From Episyrphus balteatus (taxonomy: Eukaryota > Arthropoda > Insecta > Diptera > Syrphidae): a DNA stretch of 64,000 bases. Under the pieces are notes generated by a model, which saw only the letters and a program-made list of their open reading frames with translations, was not told the DNA's origin and did no database searches. Location of the stretch: the NCBI RefSeq assembly GCF_945859705.1, contig NC_079134.1, positions 31,048,136 to 31,112,135 on the forward strand, given 5' to 3'. Both the position numbers and the translations under genes were made by a program. Each line of letters starts with the position of its first letter. Within the stretch, counting starts at the first letter, position 1. Below, one piece after another: positions 44,340 through 55,850 of this stretch.

Positions 44340-44415
44340 TGTGAAGCAGTAACGTGGGAAGGTTATGATCCCCTCGACATCGAGATCATAACAGCGCCGA
44401 GAAAAAGGAAGAAGA
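43771..44415 (+). mobile_element. 5'-truncated RTE-type LINE copy
   Basis: Flanked by a perfect 16-bp duplication AGAAACTAAAAAGTGG (43755-43770, 44416-44431). The 3' end is a GAAGAAGAA microsatellite-like tail, usual for RTE elements. Only the last part of the reverse-transcriptase ORF is present. Confidence 0.9.
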
Positions 44416-44843
44416 AGAAACTAAAAAGTGGTTGTCTGTAAAGCCGGTTTTTGTATATGAAAAACTTATAAAAAAGTTACGCCATTAAATATTTTTTCTA
44501 AAGAATAAAGCCATACTTAGATTTTTACAATGCGTGAAAGGTAAAAAATCCATTTTAGTTATATAAATTTGATTGTTTTCGCTGTAAATATTGATATAAA
44601 TTATGTCTGCACGTGTATACAAAAAGAGCTAGAATTTTTTTGAACCCAATCAGTTTTTATCAAAAAAAGTAAAAATATCAATCTTTTTTATTTTCTCACG
44701 CCATTAAATCAATTTTTTTAAATTAAAATAAAAAACTAGACCGACTACTGCACTCTTGCACCATTATTTTATTTGTCTGAAATTTTTTTTTAATTTTTAT
44801 TGCTATATGCTTATTCAGCATTCAACTCGGTCTGCTCATAGCG

Positions 44844-44891
44844 CGATCGATGGACTCAGAATAAAATAACTTATTCTGAGTCCATCGATCG
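44844..44891. repeat. Perfect 21-bp hairpin
   Basis: Arms CGATCGATGGACTCAGAATAA and its exact inverse complement are separated by 6 bases, inside the hAT-like element at 43533. Confidence 0.85.
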
Positions 44892-45453
44892 TGCTTTGAA
44901 CAAGCTCAGAATACTTTCAGAACGAAAAAAGAAATTGTAGCTCTAAATGTTGAGAGGTAAAAACGAAATACAATTTTTAGAAAAAAAAAGTCGCTATAAT
45001 GAAATTGGTGAAAAGGTCGCTTTGAACAAAAAGTTGTCGCTTGGTCGCTAAGGCCTCAAAAAGGTCGCTAATAGCGACTAAAGTCGCTTAGCGGTAACGC
45101 TGAACTGAAGCCACCACGAGACAATATTCATCGATGTCTCCTTCCTCTGTACCAAGTAGTTCTATGTTATATGTTCTTTCTTTGATTCTATCATCTGTCT
45201 TTCTCTTTGTCATTGTCTGGTGTTCTCTCAGCCAAATGGCTTCATTTGCCGCGCTGTTAAGTGTCAGTACTTCGTACATTTATGTAATTTGTACTATGAA
45301 TGTAATAATAATAATATAATATAATTTTGTTTTAATCAAAATATTAATTTTTCGATAATTTTTTTTTTTACATTTTACTTCTTTTTCAATAAAAAATTAT
45401 TTAAACAGAATTTTTGAATTTTTAAAATTTTAATACATACCTATAATATATTA

Positions 45454-46780
45454 GGGTGGGTCAAAAAAATCGTAAATTTTTTTTTTGATTTGGTACTCCG
45501 AAAAATCGATTGCTAGACCCCTCTAGAATATACACACCAAATATGAGCTCTTTATATTAATGGGAAGGTCCTCCGCTTTGCAATTTTCCATTTTTACATC
45601 AAGCTTCCACTAAAAAAAAATAATTTTTTTATTAATTGACTTTTTAGCAAATTTCTTTTAATATTCTTGTAGGAAATTGAACGTTCTACAAAAAAGGCTT
45701 TATACACTTTTTTCGTTTATCTAACCGTTGAATAGATATTTGAGGTCCAAAAATCGAGAAAATCTTTAAAAATTCGTTTTTTGTTCTTAATTTTGTAACA
45801 AATTGAAAAATTATAATGATCAAACGCGCAAGACATATTCTTGTTGGAAATTGATTGCTCCACAAAAAAGGTCTTAGTAACTTTTTTCATTAATCTAACC
45901 ATTTTAAAGATATTCGAGGCCAAAGTTTAAAAAAAATATAAAAACATTTTATGATTTTAAAAAATTTCTAATTCACTGAAACTTCATTATTTTCAAATTA
46001 GCAAGATATATTCTTGTAGGGGCTTAAACGTTCTACAAAAAATTCCTGGGAATGAAATTGATTGCTTTAACCGTTTAGAAGATATTCGTATCCAAATCGC
46101 AATGCATACGGGTCATAAGAAAATTATTGAAATCAGTGAGCATTGGTTTGGATACGAATATCTTCTAAACGGTTAAAGCAATCAATTTCATTCCAAGGAA
46201 TTTTTTGTAGAACGTTTAAGCCCCTACAAGAATATATCTTGCTAATTTGAAAATAATGAAGGTTCAGTGAATTAGAAATTTTTTAAAATCATAAAATGTT
46301 TTTATATTTTTTTTAAACTTTGGCCTCGAATATCTTTAAAATGGTTAGATTAATGAAAAAAGTTAACAAGACCTTTTTTGTGGAGCAATCAATTTCCAAC
46401 AAGAATATGTCTTGCGCGTTTGATCATTATAATTTTTCAATTTGTTACAAAATTAAGAACAAAAAACGAATTTTTAAAGATTTTCTCGATTTTTGGACCT
46501 CAAATATCTATTCAACGGTTAGATAAACGAAAAAAGTGTATAAAGCCTTTTTTGTAGAACGTTCAATTACCTACAAGAATATTAAAAGAAATTTGCTAAA
46601 AAAGTCAATTAATAAAAAAATTATTTTTTTTTAGTGGAAGCTTGATGTAAAAATGGAAAATTGGACCTTCCCATTAATATAAAGAGCTCATATTTGGTGT
46701 GTATATTCTAGAGGGGTCTAGCAATCGATTTTTCGGAGTACCAAATCAAAAAAAAAATTTTCGATTTTTTTGACCCACCC
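45454..46780. mobile_element. 1.33-kb foldback element, arms of about 0.64 kb
   Basis: Ends GGGTGGGTCAAAAAAATCG, with TA on both sides. The arms meet near 46117 with a central spacer of about 40-50 bp. Identical mirror ORFs of 68 aa (45717-45923 minus, 46320-46526 plus) come from the symmetry and are not called as genes. The arms differ by only a few bases. Confidence 0.9.
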
Positions 46781-46782
46781 TA

Positions 46783-47980
46783 CTATATATATTATATTAT
46801 TTAAAACTATTACTTTAAGATGGCATAGAATGGAGAACAAAAACTTGTCTGAAATAAGATTTTTGTATTAAAGTCCTACAACAATAATTTTGTGAAAAAA
46901 TTAAGGAAATATTATAAGTAGGTAAGTATTAAGAGCGATACATAAAATTTTTTTTAAAATTTTTTTTTTTAAATTATAGTGTCTTCAATTTTGAACCGAT
47001 TTTTGTTCTTTTACTTTTTTTAAAACAAAATATTCAGACCTTATTAATATAACATAATAACGAACCTAAAACTTATAAACTCAAAAAAAAATCAAAAATT
47101 TTCATTTTGACACTTTGATTTTAGGCATACACTTAATCTATCGATATTATAATCGATAAATGTACTCGTATTTCTGAGAATCGGTTGAAAATTGGTTTAG
47201 AAAAAAAAATTATTTTTTTTTTTTTTTTGTGTAGGTACCCAAATGTTCAAATTTCATCGTTGAAATAAAAACTTAACAAATTTTAAATCAACTATTTTTA
47301 TTGAAAATTTGGACATTTTTTAAGAAAAAAAAAATAATTTAATGTAAAAATTAAAATTTTGTATATTTCCCTAAAATTTTGTCAAAATTCAACTATTATT
47401 TTTTGTTAAATATCAAAATAAATAAAATGCACGACTGGGCCGAACGTATTTGCTCTTATGGAATATTTTTAATGTAATTTAATTTTACGAGAAATTTATA
47501 TACCTATATAATCCGTTAAAAAAGAACTTAAAAAATAAAGTTAAACTTGTTTTTAAAAGTAAAAAAATTATAAAAATTTTAGAAAATAACGATTTATTTA
47601 TTTTATATAAATTTTGTATTTTTGGTTATATTTGTGGACTATATGAATAAAACGAAACGAATTTTTTTTTTTTTTTTTGGTTTAATATAATATTGCTAAA
47701 GGTGCTTTTTTTTAATACATTATAAAAACTTAGTTATAGTTATATTCCAGTTTTTTTTTTTAACCATTAAATACACAAAGTAAGAAGGCACAAATAAAAG
47801 CTTATACACTTATCTTTTCAATATGTATACCTTCATTAAAAAATATTATTTATACCCCCACTAAAAAAATGTATACGCAACTGTTTTTTTATTTCATTCG
47901 AACTACCTAATAAGCTTTGTAAATTTTGTATAGTATTTGCAGCTGATCTGAACATCGCTGCAAGTAACTTAAATTTAGTA
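46783..47980. other. Gene-free AT-rich stretch upstream of an MBF2-like gene
   Basis: Includes a minus-strand end fragment of the CAGTCGTGC dispersed repeat (47415-47520). A weak TATA-like TGTATAGTA lies at about 47929, some 65 bases before the gene start. Confidence 0.45.
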
Positions 47981-47997
47981 TTTTGTATTTATTCAAG

Positions 47998-48655
47998 ATG
48001 TTTTCTTCACCTGTGTCAAGTGTTTTTCTTATTCTAGCATCTTTTGTTTCAATATCATTTGCATTTTTTGATGATTATCCAACTCTTCATTATACAATTT
48101 ATAATACAGACGAATTTCAACACCTTCCACAAGGAGTTGAATTGATTCCTCTTAATCGAGAACTAACAACAACATCAGGTGGATTAACTCGCTACACATA
48201 CGGTCAACGTGTTCCAAGTAAGAATATTAATGTTAATTTTTTTTATAAAATATTGATTGATCTATAATAATAAAAGTAATATTTTAGACGATGAAATTAA
48301 AAGAGAAATAGGAGGCTCAGTTGGTCCAACAGAAAATACAACAAATATTCAGTTGAGATTCAAAGTTCCAATCACAACAACATTTCTTCAAATTGATATA
48401 ACGCAAAATTCAACTTCTAGCAGCGAAGCATATTATTCTTTATCAAATGGAAGTGAAAAGAAAGGAATTTATGTAATAGTTGTAGCAAATAATTCTTATT
48501 ATGTTGGCGATCATGTTTCAATATATGGATTAAAAGACGGATTGAAAAACGAAAGTGTGGGTAATCAGTTACAGGGGCTAGGAGTTACAATATTGTTTTG
48601 CATGTTGTTTGTGTTTATAGTCAATTTGAGCTCCGAACAAAATTGCGTTACTTGA
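47998..48655 (+). CDS. MBF2-like small secreted protein, copy 1
   Basis: Two exons, 47998-48217 and 48288-48655, with a 70-bp GT...AG intron in phase 1; about 195 aa. The start is the ATG of MFSSPVSS, which aligns with the paralog. A signal peptide spans about residues 1-22. The body fits the insect MBF2 family: YTYGQRVPNDE, a strand ITTTFLQIDITQ, SSSEAYYSLSNGSEKKGIYVIVV, and the closing HVSIYG. There are several N-x-S/T sites. After residue 165 comes a hydrophobic stretch (LGVTILFCMLFVFIV) absent from the paralog, which could be a membrane segment or GPI-type signal. The family was named for a transcription co-activator, but such leader-bearing members look extracellular. Convergent with the paralog at 50612-51151. 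Confidence 0.72.
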
Positions 48656-49050
48656 TTTCTTTAATGTTTAATGTTTATTTTAAGACAAAAAAAAATCAAT
48701 ATTATTGGAGAAATTTAATATTAATTGCAAAACTTTTTTTTTTTTGTAGTAGCAAGCTCTTTTAAAAAAATGTTAATAAGCACCTGAAACCAAAATTAAA
48801 AAAACAACATTTTGTTTTCATTTTTTTTTTTTAAGCTAAAAGAAGTTTTTTTTTTTGAAAATTTACAGAGATTTGATGAAGTAAGTCATTGCCAGAGTTT
48901 TAAAACTTAATATTTGTTGCAACTGAAGAAAAATGCATTAAAAAATTTTTTTATTGCAAAAGAAAGATATTGGCATTAAACAAAATACTCAAATAAAAAA
49001 TTTTCTGCATTGAACAAAAATTCATCAAATTTTTTAAAATGTTGGCTGTT
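48656..49050. other. Gene-free AT-rich stretch
   Basis: Homopolymer-rich intergenic DNA with no supported feature. Confidence 0.4.
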
Positions 49051-49054
49051 TGTA

Positions 49055-49475
49055 AAAACTATCGAATGATTTGAACTATCGAATAGTTCATTCATTCATT
49101 CGTTTATTCATTCAAATAAAAACTATCGAATAAAACTATCGAATAAAAACTATCGAACAAACTATCGAATAAACTATGGAATACAAAATATCGAATTAAA
49201 AAAACTATTCAAGTGAAAAAACTATCGAATAAAAAACTATTTCAATAAAAAAACTATCGTATAAAAATACTATCGAATAAAAAAAGGACTTGCATGAAAA
49301 AACTATTGTTTAAGAAAACTATTCGAATGAGAAAACTATCGAATAAAAAAAAACTATTCGAATGAAAAAAGTAACTAAATGCATGATTGAGTGATTTAAA
49401 ACTATCTATTGAATGAATATTTTACAACTATCGATAGTTTGATAGTTTTTATTTGATAGTTCCCATCACTAGCCC
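49055..49475. repeat. Degenerate ACTATCGAATAAAA array
   Basis: About twenty short words of AACTATCGAATAAAA/ACTATTCGAATGAAAA type with irregular spacing. The right edge TTTGATAGTTCCCATCACTAG resembles the terminus of a hAT-like element (inverse: CTAGTGATGGGAACTATC), but no matching left end was found. Confidence 0.7.
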
Positions 49476-50611
49476 TTACATTAGGTTCAATATTATAGTT
49501 AAAATAGATTATGTATGGTCAAATAGCCAAAATATGAAGAAATTTGACGAATATTAAAAAAAAATATTAAATGCTCATATTGATTTTTTTCTCAATGTAT
49601 TTTTATTTGAAATAAAAAAATTTATTTTCAACGCAAATACTTTTCAGTGGCTGCAGAACTCACGAAGAAATTTTTTTAAAGCTCTTTATTAGATGTTTTT
49701 ATTGTTAATAAATGTTAAAATTGTAAAAAAAAAAATGGGAAGCAAAAATTTTGATTAGGGAGTTTGAAAAAAATGTTTATTTTTTTCAATTTTCGAAAAA
49801 TTTGGATTTTGATGACAACGAACATTTTTAAATCGTGTCTTGGCCAATATGCATAAAAGATAGTATGTAAATATTTTAAATTAATAAGTATAAACTAGTT
49901 TTGATATGCACAAAATGTGAATAGAAAAAGTTCATATTTACTTTACTTTCTAGTAAATGCATTTACTATTTTTTATGCATATCACCCAATGAGTTAAAAC
50001 TAAAATTTTTTGTATTAGGGTAACTTATAAAAATGTTTTCTTCTACATTTGCTTGTTAAATTTAAAAAAAATCAACAAATATATTATTCTAGTGAAATTA
50101 GGTATCAAAAAAAAAAATATTTCTCATTAGGGTGATGCAAACAAAATTTTTTTTTCTTTTACAATTTCATTGAAATAATATCCTTATGAATTTTCTTTAC
50201 ATAATTTTTTGATATTATATCACATAATATATCACAGGAGTACATTAAAAATGTAGATACTCTTGTATACAGAAAAGAAAAAAAAAAAACCGCCTAATAC
50301 ATACAACAAATGTACCCATTGTTTCATTCGAATTGGGACTTTTACTTTTTTCCCATTCTGTCACTTCACTCAGATTACTTCTGTAAATTGATTTTTGACG
50401 ATTTTATATTTAAATATATTTATATGTTTATCACTCTAGTTAAAACTTATTATTTTAACACCCTGTTATTTTTGTTTAACTCCGAACTTTCATAGCTTTG
50501 GATTTCCTTCAAAGATAAACAACTGAAGATATGATTTTTGTAACAAAAAAAGTCAAAAACGTTCCACTGTGCTCCGTATATTAATATTACAATATTAATA
50601 ATATAACAATA
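49476..50611. other. Gene-free AT-rich stretch between convergent genes
   Basis: No ORF or RNA is supported. A short frame at 50310-50495 lacks any recognisable motif. Confidence 0.4.
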
Positions 50612-51151
50612 TTAAAAATTATTTACAAACAATTTGGTTGCGTAGCCAAAATGATCGACGTTATTAATAGCTATGAGGAATTCAAGTTGTTGTTGGGTTC
50701 CATTAAATACAGCATAAGCTTGGCTATCCTTGGATTGATGATCTATATCAATATAAGCAGCAGTTATTGTTGATCCAAATTTAATACCCATTTGATAGTT
50801 AACTGGTTCTTTTCCGGATGCTCCTCCTTTTGTTGTCTCAATAAGAAGTCTATCATCTATTAAACATTGAATTTTCATTATGAATATAATAATGTTTTTT
50901 TTTTTTTGGTTATTCTTTATTTTCTTACTTGGTTCTCGACGGCCTACTTTATATCGAATTAATCCTTTGTCGGTTATAACTGCAGTCAAAGGAGTCAATT
51001 TAACTCCTTGTGGAAGATCAGTTGTAACGTTTAATTCAGTTGCAATAATGTTTACGGAAATGTATGGATATTCAGAAAGTGGATAAGCAAGTGTTCTTGA
51101 AGAAGCAAATGCTAAGGCAATGCAAACACTAAACGAGACTGAAGAAAACAT
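50612..51151 (-). CDS. MBF2-like small secreted protein, copy 2
   Basis: Two exons, 51151-50929 and 50856-50612, with a 72-bp intron at the same place and phase as in copy 1; about 155 aa. The signal peptide is MFSSVSFSVCIALAFASSRTLA. The body aligns with copy 1: LPQGVKLTPL (copy 1 LPQGVELIPL), LIRYKVGRREPND, ITAAYIDIDHQSKDSQAYAVFNG, and a final GYATKLFVN. It lacks the hydrophobic C-terminal extension of copy 1, so it should be fully secreted. The paralogs are clearly old: much of the sequence has changed while intron and frame are kept. No cysteines are expected in the mature core, as seen here. Confidence 0.72.
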   Translation of the reverse strand: MFSSVSFSVCIALAFASSRTLAYPLSEYPYISVNIIATELNVTTDLPQGVKLTPLTAVITDKGLIRYKVGRREPSKKIKNNQKKKNIIIFIMKIQCLIDDRLLIETTKGGASGKEPVNYQMGIKFGSTITAAYIDIDHQSKDSQAYAVFNGTQQQLEFLIAINNVDHFGYATKLFVNNF

Positions 51152-51185
51152 TTTGATAAATAATTTTAAAAATTTGAAGTTCAAT

Positions 51186-51194
51186 CTATTTATA
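51186..51194 (-). promoter_or_regulatory. TATA box of MBF2-like copy 2
   Basis: TATAAATAG on the minus strand, about 35-43 bases before the ATG, leaving room for a very short 5' UTR. Confidence 0.5.
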
Positions 51195-51257
51195 CTTACC
51201 TATAGTATTTGTATGATATCGTGAAATAACTGTTAAGATAAGGGGTTTATTATTGCA

Positions 51258-51946
51258 CCTTTTTTACTTGCTCTACAGGGCAAGTATTGGTTTCGTGTAA
51301 AAAAAAAAAAATTTGAGGTTTTAATCAAAACCAAAATTACGATGATATAGAAGATCAAAAAAGTGGTTTTCGTCATGCCGTCCGTCGGTCTGTGCGTCTG
51401 TGCGTCCATCTGTACATGGAGCTAGGGCCTAAACGGATGGATGGATTTGCTTGAAACTTGGTACAGATATTTTTTTTAATATCTCCTTTTTAACGCATAT
51501 CTCCCATATAACATTTTCGAGGTATTGCAATTTTCTCGAAAACGGCTCTAACGATTTTGAATTAATTTGGTATACGTTATAGACTTATTGATTCCAACAG
51601 AACTGCGTTTTTAGTTTTTCTCAAAAAATGCGGAGAACGGAAATATGGCGTTGCCGTTTTTCAAAAATTGACATATTTTTTAAGTTTATATATTTCATCA
51701 AAGCATAAGTCAATTTTATTAAAAATTTACAGATATCATTTTGAAGTTTAAAATGTAAAAAAAAAATTTTTTAAAACATTTTTGAAAAAAAAAAAAATGT
51801 TTTAATTTAATTTTTAAAATTTTTATTTTTTTTTTTATTTTTTTTTCGCGACACTAAACAAAATCTTAAATTTCCAATAGATATTTAAGATAAAGATACT
51901 GTGAACTACAAGACTAAGTACGTGCGACCCAGTCGTGCATTTTATT
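51258..51946 (+). repeat. Dispersed repeat with CAGTCGTGCATTTTATTT terminus, copy 2
   Basis: Same family as 11092-11945: GCAAGTATTGGTTTCGTGT start, GTCTGTGCGTCTGTGCGTCC run, AAACGGATGGATGGAT, and the GACCCAGTCGTGCATTTTATTT end. Confidence 0.7.
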
Positions 51947-51959
51947 TATGTGAAAATTG

Positions 51960-52866
51960 ATAACAAATTGTTATGAAGTGGAATTTATTATTAATGAATG
52001 TCTCATGAATAAAGGTAAATCTAGAGCAAATCATGTGTCACAACTTTTTTTTATCCTCAAGTAACGGAAATGATTAACATTTTGTTTAGGTAGGTATGTT
52101 TATGATTTTTTGATAATCCAAAAAACAGAAAATTTCAATCGAAACCAAAGACATAAATCATTTAATCTGTTTTTTAGTAGTTTTGTTTTTATTTTCAAAA
52201 TTTTTGCAAAGCTTTAAAATTACAAATAGCACATTTGAAATACAAATGTATTAAATGAAACAAAAAAAATACATCTTCCATAATAGATTTTTACATGTGA
52301 CGTAGAAAAATTGGTTTACATATAGTTAAACACTGGTAATAGATATCTACTTGCATATAATGCAGCATGCAATGGGGTAAAGATACGATACCCCAATGAA
52401 CAAATTTTCATGTTGCTTTCCTCTTCACCTATCATTTTTCATTCAATTTTAAAGGTGCACCTACACCATCCAGTCGATAGTACCTATACTATCAGGAATA
52501 CATTACATTTTCACCCGCTTCTTTAGCTTAATCGCTTTACATATCCTATTTGGGAAAAAAGGTAAAACAGAACAAAAAAAAAAAAAAATACATACAAGAA
52601 ATAAAAGAAAAATGAAGCAGCAAAGCAAAAGACATAAATATTTTCATATGGTTACCATTTGTTTGAAAATTTTAATAATTTCTACTTTTCAAAATTTTTG
52701 AGTGCAAAAATTAAAAGTTATCTGGGATAAATTACAGTGTGATGAATTCCGTTACTTAAGGAAAAATACGAAATTATAATTTAATAACATTTCTTTTTAT
52801 CACATTTAGAGCTAATCGAGGGAAGTTGGCCTAAGGGGCAAATAGACTACTCCCAATAGCTTTGTA
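51960..52866. other. Gene-free AT-rich stretch
   Basis: Nothing beyond low-complexity sequence is seen. Confidence 0.4.
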
Positions 52867-53042
52867 TTCATAGACAGAGGCGGCGCTAGACCAAAATGAG
52901 GAGTGTGCTAGAGTAAATTTTCGGGGCCCCTAAGAAAATGATTTTGGACTATCATTTTGAAAAAAAGTATCAAATCTTCCGTCCAAGCTCAAGTTCAAAA
53001 TTCTAATACCAAACTTAAGACAAAACGTTTCATTTCAATGTA

Positions 53043-53179
53043 AGCCCTGTTCCTTTGGGAGGTGGCAAAGTACCTACTACTAGTAGTTTACTAGCGATTT
53101 CCAAGACAGTAAATGATAGTACTAGATTAACCAAAACATCTACTATTAGAAGACTACCACTTCCAATGGAACAGGGCTG
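53043..53179. mobile_element. 137-bp MITE
   Basis: Ends AGCCCTGTTCC and GGAACAGGGCT, next to TA on both sides. CTACTA words dominate the middle. Confidence 0.8.
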
Positions 53180-53292
53180 TAGATGAAAAACAAAATGCAC
53201 GACTCGATCTCACGAACTTTTTCTTAAGTTTCAGATTGCTTTAATTTTTAAAACTTTTTATATAAATAAGATTTTTTGTTAAATGTTCCCAT

Positions 53293-53876
53293 GATTATGA
53301 AAGTGGACTAAGTCACTTTTTGCATTGTTTAAAGAAAAACTTATGGCGTTTTTAATTGGCAATCCGGAATTGTTCTTCGATTGGGAATCCCAATTGAACA
53401 GTTTTTTTTTATTCCGAAGAATCTGATGTTTAGTGTGAATGTATTGGTTGAGTTTGACTTGTGTCACATATATGTGTATTCGCGCTAAATTTCATTTGTT
53501 TTTGTGCTGCAAACATTTTGTGCTGCTGACATTTAAATTTATGAATGTGTGAGTGATTCTGCTTCTGATTCTGTTTTTAAAACCAGAAGAGAAATTCTAT
53601 TTTTTTCAGAATCAGAACTGTCAGTTTTGTTCAATTGAACGCTTTCAGATTGCTTTTTTTTTGCTTCCAGATTGCCAATTAAAAACGCCATTACATAATC
53701 ATTTTCTTATAACGATTTAATTATATTTCTTTTATGAAATCACTAGAGGAGCAATAAAGAAGTTTATTTACTGCGATTTTGCTTTCAAAAAAAATTTACC
53801 CCTTAAATAATAATTATTTTAAGGCAAGATTTGAGGCCATTTTTAGGAGTGACTTAGTCCACTTTCATAATTAAGG
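53293..53876. mobile_element. Inverted-repeat element with a second one nested
   Basis: Ends ATTATGAAAGTGGACTAAGT and ACTTAGTCCACTTTCATAAT. Inside, 53343-53692 is bounded by TATGGCGTTTTTAATTGGCA and its inverse, so a second element seems to sit within the first. Confidence 0.78.
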
Positions 53877-55479
53877 GCACAAATGTTCTAAAACGTACAT
53901 ATCAAAAAAAAAATTAATTCGTCCTTCAAATCAAACAAAATAACAACATCTAGAATGAATTTCAGCAATTTGATTTCTTTTATTAGGGCGCGTTTTTAGA
54001 AAAAATCAAAATCGTTAGAAATCGCCATAAACATTTTTCGGAAAAAAAAAACTATTTTAAGTAAAATTGATATGAAATTTTGCAGAAATTTTGTATCTAC
54101 ATTCCAAATTTCAGAAAAATCAAATGCAAAATTTTCTAAAATTTGACTATTCAAATAAAAAATAAAAATCAAACTTTCTTCATCAAAATATAGAAACTAA
54201 CAAAAACTAACACTTGATTGCATTTTTTTCATAAAATTGTTAAAGTCATTTTTGTGTAAATTGTACTTTTCTAAAATTGGTATAATATAATATAGCTATT
54301 TATTTTAATGTAGAAATTCTTGTTTTCGTCAGTTTCTCGGTGTCTTTTTTAGAATATAAAAATATCAATTGAATTACCAATTGGAAAAAGGGAATAAATC
54401 CATCTCATCTTATTGTTGGCAAAACGCAAATAACTGCACAACTTCTTTATTTGATGGTTCTAAGAATGTGGTTAGGCTAGTCTCACGTTAGTCTTAAAAT
54501 TTGAAAATTTACACTTTTCAAACAACCTGTAATATAGCTGAGTGCCATTGCTATTGCTATATTAAAATAAAAAATTTAAAATGTATCAGTAGGAAGAAGG
54601 AAATAAGGCCGAGATTTGTTTCTTTCTTTAAACTATTATTTTTTAAATCTCTTGTATATATGATTTCTATTAGAAAATCGTTTTTTTTTTCTTTCTTTTG
54701 TATGGATTTGGTGGATTGTAAATCCTTCCGTATTTTGAAACATCAATGAATCCGCAAAATGTGTTCGAATACGGAATTTCGAACAGCGAAAATTCGAAAA
54801 TTCCACTGAATAAAATGGTCCTTTTTAATCATTAAATTGGCGTCGGAAAACAGAAATGTTCTTAAGTCCTAAGTAACAAAGTGTTTAAATTGGTAGAAAG
54901 TGTGAAAAATCAGTTTATATAAATTGCGAGCGTAAGCAAGCAAAGAATTATTTTTAAGGGAAATAAAGTTTACCCATTCTTAACCTTTACAAAAAATTAT
55001 TTCATACAAGTTTAAATACATATACAAAATTGAAAAATAGAAAAAAGAAAAAAAAAACTGTTTTTATCACTGAGATTTTGTAACAAAAAATGTATTCATT
55101 TCATTGAGTTTTAAATTTAATTGGAAATTTTAAAAGCAAAATTTTACATAATCCAAGTTGCTTGGCAAACTAATTATCTGCTTCACTTAAGAAAAAAAAA
55201 AACAAACAATAATCTTAAATTGTTTAATTTATTTTTTCTTTCCTACTTTTGCAAAAAGTGGCCAATGTATACTTCGACTCATCTCAATGCAATTATGGAA
55301 ATCGAGTGGATACAAGCCAATTTCAATTATTTGTTATTTGAATAAAGAGAACAGACATGGTTTTTCGGATTTTATTATTTCTGAGACATTTTCATTTAGC
55401 GCACGCGGGGCCCGTCTAAGCGCGGGGCCGTGTGCGGGGGCACACTCCGCACACCCCTTCCGCCGCCTCTGTTCATAGA

Positions 55480-55850
55480 ACCTTGTAGCGACTGATAAAA
55501 ATTTTTGAATCGTGTGGTGTAAAAAAAATTAAGCAGAAGAAAAATGAATAATGTCAACCGAAACAATGGCCTAAGCTGACTTACACCGGTCCTGGGGTTA
55601 GAGTCAGTTGGGGTAAGTGCGCTCACTGTTAACTTTAAGGTAAAATTGTGAAGATTCTGTAAGAGATATCAGCATAAAGTATTTTACATTTGATAAACCT
55701 ATATTTTGGGAACAAGAAAACACAAAAAAAAGTTAGGTATTTAGTTTAAATATTTCATATGATTGAAAAGAAAAACCAAATGAAGTCGAAGTGCGCATTC
55801 TTGCCACACAGTCAGGGTAAGATCGTACAAAATCTTTGGTAAGATAGGGG
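55480..55850. other. Short gene-free stretch
   Basis: GTTAGAGTCAGTTGGGGTAAGTG near 55596 and CACAGTCAGGGTAAGATCG near 55807 are similar words in the same orientation. No other feature. Confidence 0.35.

Larger units (their letters stand above)
43533..45102. mobile_element. 1.57-kb hAT-like element inside the SINE
   Basis: Ends CAGCGTTACCG and CGGTAACGCTG, flanked by AACTGAA (7 bp visible). GTCGCT words are repeated near both ends. It contains the RTE fragment and a perfect hairpin at 44844-44891. Confidence 0.85.
43415..45322 (+). mobile_element. tRNA-derived SINE, interrupted
   Basis: The tRNA-like head (43426-43500) has A-box-like GTGGCCATGGTAAAG and B box GGGTTCGAGCCC. The body continues after the insertion at 45110 and ends in an AATAATAATATAATATA tail. 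An 11-bp target duplication AATTTTGTTTT flanks it (43404-43414, 45323-45333). Native length is about 0.3 kb. Being pol III-transcribed and copied by a LINE is inferred from the class. Confidence 0.85.
52875..55471. mobile_element. 2.6-kb hAT-like element with nested inserts
   Basis: Ends CAGAGGCGGCGCTAGAC and CCGCCGCCTCTG, with a perfect 8-bp duplication TTCATAGA (52867-52874, 55472-55479). The right end carries GC-rich GGGGCCCGTC text. It contains the MITE at 53043, a dispersed-repeat end at 53190-53280 and the inverted-repeat element at 53293. No intact transposase. Confidence 0.87.

Noticed and set aside
45717..46526. Pair of identical 68-aa ORFs
   Set aside because: Mirror images produced by the palindrome.
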